From Chloroflexota bacterium (GTDB lineage Bacteria > Chloroflexota > UBA5177 > JANWHV01), in the NCBI GenBank assembly GCA_025450255.1, contig JANWHV010000007.1:1-6951 (forward strand): a stretch of DNA of 6,951 nt, in the 5' to 3' direction. Shown here piece by piece: positions 1 through 6,951 of this stretch; positions within the stretch are counted from its first letter, which is position 1; each line of letters opens with the position of its first letter. Position numbers and translations under genes: made by a program. The notes below the pieces were generated by a model. It was given only the letters and a program-made list of their open reading frames with translations. It was not told the origin of the DNA and did not search any database.

Positions 1-124
1 CCGACAAATCGACGTCTGGGACCGCGCCATACTGCAGCACGGGCCACTTCACGGTAAGCTGTTGACCTGGCGGTATACGCGCGGCGATTTCGGGCGACAC
101 TTGCGCTCGGCCGATCAGAGACAT
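1..124 (-). CDS. Molybdopterin-dependent sulfite-oxidase-like oxidoreductase, N-terminal fragment (cut by window edge)
   Basis: Reading the minus strand from the ATG at 124 gives 41 open codons running off the window edge. The peptide contains ARIPPGQQLTVKWPVLQYG at about residues 14-32, followed by AVPDVDLS. The pattern R-x-PPGQ-x-L-x(3)-WPVL-x(2)-G-x-V-P is the N-terminal signature I associate with the sulfite oxidase/YedY-like family (COG2041). These enzymes bind a molybdopterin cofactor and carry out oxygen-atom transfer redox chemistry. The start is fixed by GAGGAG eight bases upstream. No Tat or Sec signal precedes the conserved block, so a cytoplasmic form is likely. The cofactor-binding cysteine and the catalytic domain lie outside the window, so the substrate cannot be judged. 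It is transcribed divergently from the Wzy_C gene at 313. The family call is strong for so short a fragment; the exact function is unknown. Confidence 0.8.
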   Translation of the reverse strand, partial: MSLIGRAQVSPEIAARIPPGQQLTVKWPVLQYGAVPDVDLS

Positions 125-312
125 CTGGCGTTCTCCTCGCGTCACATTGGTCGTGGGCTCTTGCGCCCTATTTCCCTATTGAACATAGCAGGGTTGGCGC
201 GTCCTCCCTATTCAGACTACGCTAGATGGCGCATCCGCAATAACCCTGATTCGCCGCGCATGTTTAGTGCGTCTCACACCGCGTACAGCCGCCGCTTGGA
301 GAAGATCGCGTA
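125..312. other. Divergent intergenic region between the molybdoenzyme and Wzy_C genes
   Basis: These 188 bases separate two divergently transcribed genes and should hold both promoters. On the minus strand, TGCTATGTT at 190-182 has the form of an extended -10 element (TG-N-TATGTT, 4 of 6 in the hexamer), but no matching -35 lies at the usual spacing. On the plus strand I see no -35/-10 pair that stands above chance. GGAGAAG at 298-304 is a reasonable ribosome-binding site for the ATG at 313. No RNA gene or long repeat was seen. Confidence 0.35.
133..138 (-). promoter_or_regulatory. Shine-Dalgarno sequence of the molybdoenzyme gene
   Basis: The minus strand reads GAGGAGAACGCCAG and then ATG, an anti-16S-complementary hexamer with an 8-base spacer. 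It sets the start codon at 124 and is the main argument, beside the peptide motif, that this short edge fragment is a real gene. Confidence 0.75.
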
Positions 313-1890
313 ATGGCTAACGGCATTTCAGTACACCAGGGTCGACTGGCCGCTGTGTCACTGGAGGCCGAGTTGCCGTGGGCCGCCGGCATTATCGCCG
401 CCGCGGTGCTCTTCTATCTTGTGTCCAGCACCGCCGTTAGTCTGGTGTTGCTGGTTGCGCTTGCTATTCCTTGCTGGTACCGCCCGTCGATAGCGATTGC
501 GCTCGTGCCGCTCGCCGTACCGTTGCACATGCTGCCCAAGATATTTCATACCAATCACCCACGCAGCTTCTCGCTGGGCGAAATCGTGATCCTTCTGCTT
601 ACCGTAATCGTGCTGGTCCAGCAGATGCTCTCGGCGCAGGCTCGCCCACGAGATGTGTCGTTGGTCCGCCACTTCGTCCCGTCAACCCCGTTTCTCGGTC
701 CGGCGGTCGCCTTTCTCCTGGCGGCGACCGTGGCGACCCTTGCGGCGCGTTTCCATACGGTCGCATTCCGTGAGTACCGCGAAATGATCGTGGAGCCGAT
801 CGTGTACTACTGGCTGATTTCACAGCGTCTGAACCATGCCGTGGGCGCCGCAATGCTGGCGTTGTCGGTCGTGGCGGCGGGCACGGTTGTATCGGTCCTT
901 GGCGCGCTTCAGATCCACTTCCGACCTCAGGACATGGCCTTCGCGCAAAATCTCGTCCCGCCCCAGCGCCTGGTGGTGGCGGTGTATGGAAACGAGAACA
1001 ATCTTGGCTTGTTGATCGATCGCGCGTTGCCCATGGCATTGGCGCTGGCGCTGGCGCCGGGTTGGATTGCCCTATTCACGCGCGGCCAGGACGCCCGCCC
1101 AACCTTGTTCGTTGGCCGGCTCGTCCAGGGCGGCTTGCTGATCGCCAGCGCGTTGATGCTGTACATCCTCTATCGCACCCAGTCGCGCGGCGGGGAGGCG
1201 GCCACGGCGCTGTGCGCCGGCATTCTCTTCGTGGTGTGGCAGATAAGACGACCAGTCGTCCTGGGCATCGGCGCGGTCGCCGTGGCGATTGCGGCATTTC
1301 TGGCGCGGCATCGCATTGCCTCATACGCGCAGGGTGGCCACGGATTCTCAAACGATGCGCACCAGTCGATTTGGCAAAGCGCGCTCAGAATGATCCGCGA
1401 TCACCCCGTCTTCGGTGTAGGACCCGACAACTTTCTTTATTACTACTCAAACGACAACACGTGCGCGCCCGGCCACATTGCCCACTGGTACTACGTGCAG
1501 GCAGGCACGAACTTCGAGCGCTGCATCTCCCACCCGCACAACATGTTCATGGACTATTGGCTGAGCACGGGAATACTGGGGCTCGCCGCCGGGCTGACAT
1601 TGCTTGCCATGGCCGTCGTGCTGGGCGCGCGCGCCTACCGCCGCGCGAACGGCGCGCTGAAGGGGCCGATTCTTGCCGCGCTCGTCGCCCTGGCGGCGTT
1701 CGTCGCGCACGGCCAGGTGGACAACTCTTACTTCTTGCCGGATATGGCGGTATATTTCTGGCTTTGTCTCGGCATCATCGCCGTTGCTCAAAACGACGCG
1801 GCGAGCGGGACCACCGATCGTCCGGCGTCCTGGCGCGGCGCGGAACCGGACGCGGCGGCACTGGAAAACGGGGCGCCAGACTCGAGCTAG
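313..1890 (+). CDS. O-antigen ligase/polymerase-like polytopic membrane protein (Wzy_C family)
   Basis: The 525-residue protein has about 12 hydrophobic segments. The first five lie near residues 22-40, 42-56, 58-75, 88-106 and 126-147; others lie near 176-197, 231-255, 268-287, 296-310 and 314-330. A long polar, probably extracytoplasmic loop follows at about 331-410, and the last membrane segments lie at about 412-490. Family landmarks are S291-R292-G293 after a membrane helix, R359-MIRDHPVFGVGPDNF (to residue 374) at the start of the loop, and H407-P-H-N-M-F just before the next helix. This arrangement matches Wzy_C proteins, which act on lipid-linked glycans at the outer face of the membrane as O-antigen polymerases, WaaL-type ligases or protein O-oligosaccharyltransferases. 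C384 and C404 in the loop could form a disulfide. The last 35 or so residues are a polar tail rich in Ala, Asp and Glu. The start follows GGAGAAG at 298-304. No other polysaccharide genes are visible, so the acceptor is unknown; the convergent pilin-like gene is a candidate partner. Confidence 0.8.
   Translation: MANGISVHQGRLAAVSLEAELPWAAGIIAAAVLFYLVSSTAVSLVLLVALAIPCWYRPSIAIALVPLAVPLHMLPKIFHTNHPRSFSLGEIVILLLTVIVLVQQMLSAQARPRDVSLVRHFVPSTPFLGPAVAFLLAATVATLAARFHTVAFREYREMIVEPIVYYWLISQRLNHAVGAAMLALSVVAAGTVVSVLGALQIHFRPQDMAFAQNLVPPQRLVVAVYGNENNLGLLIDRALPMALALALAPGWIALFTRGQDARPTLFVGRLVQGGLLIASALMLYILYRTQSRGGEAATALCAGILFVVWQIRRPVVLGIGAVAVAIAAFLARHRIASYAQGGHGFSNDAHQSIWQSALRMIRDHPVFGVGPDNFLYYYSNDNTCAPGHIAHWYYVQAGTNFERCISHPHNMFMDYWLSTGILGLAAGLTLLAMAVVLGARAYRRANGALKGPILAALVALAAFVAHGQVDNSYFLPDMAVYFWLCLGIIAVAQNDAASGTTDRPASWRGAEPDAAALENGAPDSS
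1887..1890. other. CTAG tetranucleotide carrying stop codons of both convergent genes
   Basis: TAG at 1888-1890 ends the plus-strand Wzy_C gene. The complement of CTA at 1887-1889 is TAG and ends the minus-strand pilin-like gene. The two coding regions therefore overlap tail to tail by four bases, leaving no room for an intergenic terminator. Transcripts from each side must run into the other gene unless they end inside it. Confidence 0.85.
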
Positions 1891-2195
1891 AACGTCGTAT
1901 TGAAATTCTTGTTGATGTAGGTCGCGATTGAATCAACCGCCGACTGCATAGTCGGGAATACAGTGAAGAACGCTACCACGCCGATGGCGATGATGATCGT
2001 GAATTCCATCAATACCAGCGTTTCCTCGGACAGCAACGTATTGCGAATGGTGTCGAATAGCTGTTCAAAGGGCGTGGCGCGGCGCACCCGCACCGACGGA
2101 GTGGCCGGCATGCGCACGCGCACTCGCGGCGCCGGTGTGGCGCCCTGGGCCAGAGCCTGCTGGTCGTCTTGCATTGATGACGGAGACGTCGCCAT
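1887..2195 (-). CDS. Small Flp/Tad pilin-like single-span protein with basic N-terminal extension
   Basis: The protein has 102 residues. Residues 1-58 are polar, with an Ala/Pro/Arg/Val stretch containing two similar blocks, PAPRVRVR (21-28) and ATPSVRVR (31-38). A single hydrophobic helix follows at about 60-80, starting with T59-L-V-L-M-E64-F65. A short amphipathic tail, MQSAVDSIATYINKNFNTTF, ends the protein. The glutamate plus aromatic pair at the head of the helix and the tail resembling S-x-F-x-x-I-A recall mature Flp pilins of Tad systems, whose consensus is G-(x)4-E-(Y/F). Here the residue at the position expected for the cleavage glycine is T59, so processing by a TadV/CpaA-type peptidase is uncertain. 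The gene is well supported by GGAGGAG nine bases before the ATG. It lies 193 bases downstream of gyrA on the same strand and probably has its own promoter. It could instead be an unrelated small membrane protein; no Tad assembly genes are in the window. Confidence 0.65.
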   Translation of the reverse strand: MATSPSSMQDDQQALAQGATPAPRVRVRMPATPSVRVRRATPFEQLFDTIRNTLLSEETLVLMEFTIIIAIGVVAFFTVFPTMQSAVDSIATYINKNFNTTF

Positions 2196-2204
2196 TAGTT
2201 ACTT

Positions 2205-2211
2205 CTCCTCC
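2205..2211 (-). promoter_or_regulatory. Strong Shine-Dalgarno sequence of the pilin-like gene
   Basis: The minus strand reads GGAGGAG followed by nine bases and the ATG at 2195. This near-perfect site suggests high translation, as expected for a structural subunit, and fixes the start of a gene too small to be trusted from length alone. Confidence 0.75.
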
Positions 2212-2228
2212 AGGTCAGATGTACGCTA

Positions 2229-2243
2229 GGGACGCTACGTCCC
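2229..2243. repeat. Perfect inverted repeat in the leader of the pilin-like gene
   Basis: GGGACG-CTA-CGTCCC forms a 6-bp GC-rich stem with a 3-base loop. It sits 17 bases upstream of the Shine-Dalgarno sequence of the pilin-like gene. The hexamer ACGCTA also occurs twice as a direct repeat (2223-2228 and 2232-2237). No run of T follows on the minus strand, so it is not a typical intrinsic terminator. It could be an operator or an mRNA leader hairpin, or chance. Confidence 0.4.
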
Positions 2244-2357
2244 GCTCCGTCCTTGCATTGATGTCGCAAACGCTCTGGTTCCTTCAGGCCGCCGTCCTGG
2301 TGTATTGGGCCGGCGACGCTGCTATGCTCTGAGTGCAACCCATGTACTAACCGGGAA

Positions 2358-2366
2358 ATTGTAACA
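2358..2366 (-). promoter_or_regulatory. Candidate extended -10 promoter for the pilin-like gene
   Basis: The minus strand reads TGT-TACAAT, an extended -10 element (TG-N) with 5 of 6 matches to TATAAT. No good -35 hexamer is found 17 bases upstream, which extended -10 promoters can tolerate. It lies just past the gyrA stop codon and would give a leader of about 155 bases holding the inverted repeat at 2229-2243. This supports separate transcription from gyrBA. Confidence 0.35.
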
Positions 2367-2388
2367 CCTTTGTCGCGAACCGGGGCGG

Positions 2389-4767
2389 CTAACGCCGCGG
2401 CAGCACAACCGCTGAGGTAATGCCTTCAGTCACAAGCTGGCCGCCCCGGCTTCTGTCGTGCAGCGGGATGTCTCTGGCCTCGATCACGAAGGCGCGCCCC
2501 GCGCCGTCCAGGCCTTCGAGTGACCCGCGGTCGTCGATGCAGAATGCCGCCACGACTGGGCCTGTCTTATCGGTCAGGCGGATGCTTCGCACGCCGGTGC
2601 CGTCGCGGCCTTGCAACGGATAGTCCGATACCGGCGCGCGCCGCCCCATGCCCCCGCCTGTCAATACGAGCACCGTCGCGCCCCGCGCCACCAGCGGCGA
2701 CGGCAGCACGGTATCGCCGGCATCGAGTTTGATACCGCGCACGCCGCCGGCCACGCGCTTCGTGGCGCGGATATCCTCCGACGAGAACCGTATCGCTTTA
2801 CCCTGCCTGGTGTGCAGCAACACCTCCGCGCCATGTCCCGCCGGCTCGACCGCGATGAGCCGGTCGCCCTCCTCCAGATTGATCGCCACGATTGGAGCGT
2901 TTCGCGCCTGTACGTATTCGGATGCCGCGGTGCGTTTTACCTGGCCCTGCTCGGTTACGAACAGCAGGAATGGCGCCACGTCCGGGCCAACTGGAATGGC
3001 TGACACAACCTGGTCGCCGCGAGCGATTTCCACAAGCGACGTAATCGCCGCCCCGCGTTCGCTGCGTCGTGCCACCGATCCAATCTTGTGTACGGGCACG
3101 CCGTGGCAGGCGCCCGACGAGGTGAACAACAGCAGCATGTCGCGCACATTGCACGTAACGTACTGGCGCGACGTTTCACGCGCGCTTGCCCTGCCGCCGA
3201 ACTGATCGAGCCGCTTAATGGAGCCGTCGTCGCCAAGCGCCACGATCGTCGTCTGGTTGGGAACCAGGTCCTCGATGCTGGTCGGCGCCTCGGACGCGTC
3301 GTCGAGAATTCGGGTCCGGCGATCATCGCCAAAGCGCTCCCTGAGATCGCGCAGCTCACCGATCATCAAGTCCAGAATTTTCCTCGGCGAGGCAAGAATA
3401 GCTTCTAGCTGTCGCACCAGCGTTTGTACTTCGCGTAGCTCCTCGACGATCTTTTTGCGCTCCAGAGCCGAGAGCCGGGCGAGGCGCATGTCGAGGATGG
3501 CGCGCGCCTGGGTGGGCGTCAGGCCCAACTGCTCCACCAGCGCCTTCAGCGCGGCATCGGTGGACTGCGCGGCGCGAATCAGCGCTATGACCTTGTCGAG
3601 TGCGTTCAATGCCTTGTTCAAGCCCTCGAGCACGTGGAGCCGGCTGCTTGCCTCATCCAGGTCGAACTGCGTGCGGGCGGTGATTACCGTCCTACGGTGC
3701 TCGATAAAGACATTCAGCGCGCGCTTGAGCGGGATTTGGTGTGGACCGCCGTCAATCAAGCCGAGCATATAGATGCCGAAGGTGATCTCAAGGTTTGACT
3801 TCTGATACAGCGTCTTGAGTATCTTCGCCGGGTCCGCGTCGCGCTTGAGGTCAATCGCGATACGCATCCCCGAACGGTCGGACTCATCGCGCATCGCGGC
3901 GATACCGTCGAGTTTCTTCTCGCGCACCAGCTCGGAAATCGATTCGATAAGTTGGGACTTCTTCACCTGATACGGCAGCTCGGTGATGGCGATTGCCTGG
4001 CGCCCCTTACCGTCGCCTTCGATGCTCGCCACGCCGCGCAAGATGATTCTGCCCTGGCCGGTCGCGTAGGCGCGATCGATGCCTTCGCGGCCAACGATGA
4101 TGCCGCCGGTGGGAAAGTCGGGGCCTGGCAGCACCGTCGCCAGCGCGTCCACCGCGGTGTCTGGGTTATTCGCCAGCGTGATGATTGCGTCGATAAGCTC
4201 GCGAATGTTATGGGGCGGCACATTGGTCGCCATGCCGACGGCGATGCCGTCCGCGCCGTTGAGCAGGAAGAGCGGCACCTTGCCGGGCAGTACGGTAGGC
4301 TCGCGCATCGAGCCGTCAAAGTTGTCGCCGAACGGGACGGTGTTCTTCTCCAGGTCGGAGAGTAGCTCCTCCGCCAGCGCGGTGAGCCGCACCTCGGTAT
4401 AGCGCATGGCCGCCGGATTATCGCCGTCGATTGAGCCGAAGTTGCCCTGGCCGTCGACCAACGGGTAGCGCATGCTGAAATCCTGCGCGAGCCGGACCAG
4501 CGCGTCGTACACCGCCGTATCGCCATGCGGGTGATACTTCCCCAGCACGTCTCCGACTACGCGGGCACTCTTCTTGTAGGCCGCGTCATGGCGCATGCCC
4601 AGCTCGTACATGCCGTACAGCACGCGCCGCTGCACGGGCTTGAGCCCATCACGCACGTCGGGCAATGCGCGTGACGTGATCACGCTCATGGCATAGTCCA
4701 CGTATGCCTCGCGCATCTTCGCGTCAAGATCGATGTCGAGTACTGAGAGCGCGGGTGCGTCCGCCAT
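2389..4767 (-). CDS. gyrA: DNA gyrase subunit A (type IIA topoisomerase A subunit) with degenerate GyrA box
   Basis: The 792-residue subunit cuts and religates DNA in the A2B2 gyrase complex. The cleavage core spans about residues 28-490. It includes the motif [15 protein letters not shown] (34-48), the quinolone-determining helix around [12 protein letters not shown] (77-88), and the catalytic pair R122-Y123 in AAMRYTE. A tower and coiled-coil gate region runs through [20 protein letters not shown] to about 470 and ends near ERFGDDRRT. The C-terminal domain (about 505-792) shows six blade repeats of the GyrA beta-pinwheel, for example the blade with GGVRGIKL. The expected GyrA box (consensus QRRGGKG) in blade 1 reads Q522-F-G-G-R-A, lacking the arginine pair and the last glycine. 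The protein is slightly short for a GyrA. Position 84, matching E. coli Ser83, is Thr, and 88 is Asp; Thr there is a common natural variant. It follows gyrB by 7 bases, with coupled translation likely. A ParC-like role is the alternative; adjacency to a classical gyrB, the six regular blades and the canonical core favour GyrA. Confidence 0.93.
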   Translation of the reverse strand: MADAPALSVLDIDLDAKMREAYVDYAMSVITSRALPDVRDGLKPVQRRVLYGMYELGMRHDAAYKKSARVVGDVLGKYHPHGDTAVYDALVRLAQDFSMRYPLVDGQGNFGSIDGDNPAAMRYTEVRLTALAEELLSDLEKNTVPFGDNFDGSMREPTVLPGKVPLFLLNGADGIAVGMATNVPPHNIRELIDAIITLANNPDTAVDALATVLPGPDFPTGGIIVGREGIDRAYATGQGRIILRGVASIEGDGKGRQAIAITELPYQVKKSQLIESISELVREKKLDGIAAMRDESDRSGMRIAIDLKRDADPAKILKTLYQKSNLEITFGIYMLGLIDGGPHQIPLKRALNVFIEHRRTVITARTQFDLDEASSRLHVLEGLNKALNALDKVIALIRAAQSTDAALKALVEQLGLTPTQARAILDMRLARLSALERKKIVEELREVQTLVRQLEAILASPRKILDLMIGELRDLRERFGDDRRTRILDDASEAPTSIEDLVPNQTTIVALGDDGSIKRLDQFGGRASARETSRQYVTCNVRDMLLLFTSSGACHGVPVHKIGSVARRSERGAAITSLVEIARGDQVVSAIPVGPDVAPFLLFVTEQGQVKRTAASEYVQARNAPIVAINLEEGDRLIAVEPAGHGAEVLLHTRQGKAIRFSSEDIRATKRVAGGVRGIKLDAGDTVLPSPLVARGATVLVLTGGGMGRRAPVSDYPLQGRDGTGVRSIRLTDKTGPVVAAFCIDDRGSLEGLDGAGRAFVIEARDIPLHDRSRGGQLVTEGITSAVVLPRR

Positions 4768-4774
4768 CGTTACC

Positions 4775-6667
<1,893 letters not shown>

Positions 6668-6734
6668 TCAAGACGACATGGCGGCACATCGCGATAGCCC
6701 CCTTATGAAGTAGAACATACATGCTAGTAATATT

Positions 6735-6763
6735 ATTGTCCCATGCCCAAATCGCAGGGTCAA
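6735..6763 (-). promoter_or_regulatory. Candidate sigma-70-type promoter of gyrBA
   Basis: The minus strand has TTGACC (6763-6758, 5 of 6 to TTGACA), exactly 17 bases, then GACAAT (6740-6735, 4 of 6 to TATAAT). AATAAT (6737-6732, 5 of 6) overlaps it with a longer spacer. The region is locally AT-rich against a GC-rich background. The transcript would start near 6728 and have a leader of roughly 65 bases before gyrB. Supercoiling control of gyrase genes is common elsewhere but cannot be read from this sequence. Confidence 0.45.
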
Positions 6764-6885
6764 GCGCCTTGTGCGCCGGTAAAAAGCGGTCTGCAAAGCA
6801 TTCGCGAAATGTCCCACGAAGCGCGGATACATCATGCGCGCACCGCATAACGTAGCACGATTCCATCTCGCTGGGAGGCAGGTTC

Positions 6886-6951
6886 GTGGTTTGGCGCCGC
6901 CTAAATTGTGTAGTGCGACATAGACGCGATTACCAATATATGGTCAAGTAC
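6886..6951 (+). CDS. Possible 5' fragment of a divergent gene, product unknown
   Basis: GGGAGG at 6873-6878 stands seven bases before a GTG at 6886, and the frame stays open for 22 codons to the window edge. The peptide would begin with Met in place of the initiating Val, continue VWRRLNCVVRHRRDYQYMVKY, and is rich in Arg. I do not recognise the family. The ribosome-binding site is good, but 22 codons is too short to exclude chance, and no clear plus-strand promoter was found upstream. If real, it is divergent from gyrB, so 6665-6885 would be a two-way promoter region. Confidence 0.25.
   Translation, partial: MVWRRLNCVVRHRRDYQYMVKY

Noticed and set aside
62..313. Plus-strand open frame of 83 codons starting with TTG and ending in TAATG overlapping the Wzy_C start
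   Set aside because: It runs antisense through the molybdoenzyme N-terminus, has a weak TTG start without a ribosome-binding site, and its peptide has no family look. The TAATG overlap is probably coincidental.
2285..2343. Minus-strand 19-codon frame between gyrA and the pilin-like gene as a leader peptide
   Set aside because: No ribosome-binding site precedes its ATG, and nothing in its composition suggests attenuation control.
2345..2388. Intrinsic terminator after gyrA
   Set aside because: The AACCGGG repeats here are direct, not inverted, and no GC-rich stem followed by a T-run is present on the minus strand.
4503..4519. Thr84 in the quinolone-determining region of GyrA as a resistance mutation
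   Set aside because: Thr at the position of E. coli Ser83 is the natural state in many bacteria, and the Asp at 88 is unchanged, so no resistance can be claimed.
6668..6679. Three-codon reading frame ATG-TCG-TCT-TGA just upstream of the gyrB ATG
   Set aside because: It lacks a ribosome-binding site and is too short to support a regulatory leader claim. Its stop codon is useful only to show gyrB cannot start further upstream.
6801..6808. Palindrome TTCGCGAA upstream of gyrB as an operator, and a search for DnaA boxes or an origin
   Set aside because: An 8-base palindrome is expected by chance at this GC content. No TTATNCACA-like DnaA boxes were seen in the flanking sequence, so there is no origin evidence.
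6917..6947. Second TTGACC on the minus strand near the right edge as another gyrB promoter
   Set aside because: The -10 positions at usual spacing (TCTATG and neighbours) match poorly, and it would lie about 280 bases from gyrB.

Overview
The window is a moderately GC-rich bacterial chromosome segment that is mostly ordinary housekeeping DNA with a small accessory patch. The core is a gyrB-gyrA operon on the minus strand, covering 2389-6664. Its 629-residue GyrB lacks the long Toprim insertion of proteobacterial GyrB. It sits beside a Wzy_C-type membrane protein, a short Flp-pilin-like protein and a sulfite-oxidase-like molybdoenzyme. This mix suggests a Chloroflexota-like or related Terrabacteria lineage. 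That placement is a family-level impression from the sequence, not a computed phylogeny.

Layout from left to right. Positions 1-124 (minus) hold the first 41 codons of a molybdopterin-dependent sulfite-oxidase-like oxidoreductase, with a strong Shine-Dalgarno sequence. A 188-base divergent intergenic region follows. Positions 313-1890 (plus) encode a polytopic O-antigen ligase/polymerase-like protein (Wzy_C family). It meets a convergent small gene at 1887-2195 (minus), and the two stop codons share one CTAG tetranucleotide. The small gene encodes a 102-residue protein with one hydrophobic segment resembling the processed part of Flp/Tad-type pilins. A 193-base gap upstream of it carries a likely extended -10 promoter and a perfect GC-rich inverted repeat. 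Then come gyrA (2389-4767) and gyrB (4775-6664), only 7 bases apart, with the gyrA ribosome-binding site overlapping the gyrB stop codon. The last 287 bases hold a probable sigma-70-type gyrB promoter and possibly the start of a divergent plus-strand gene at 6886.

GyrB supplies the ATPase and Toprim parts and GyrA the cleavage-religation core and DNA-wrapping domain of one A2B2 type II topoisomerase. The most notable sequence feature is that the GyrA box, the motif needed for DNA wrapping and negative supercoiling, is degenerate in an otherwise standard GyrA. The second point of interest is the pairing of a Wzy_C-family protein with a pilin-like protein. Known pilin oligosaccharyltransferases (TfpO/PilO, PglL) belong to the same superfamily, so a glycosyltransferase-substrate pair is possible but unproven. 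I found no mobile elements, CRISPR arrays, tRNA or rRNA genes, or convincing intrinsic terminators.
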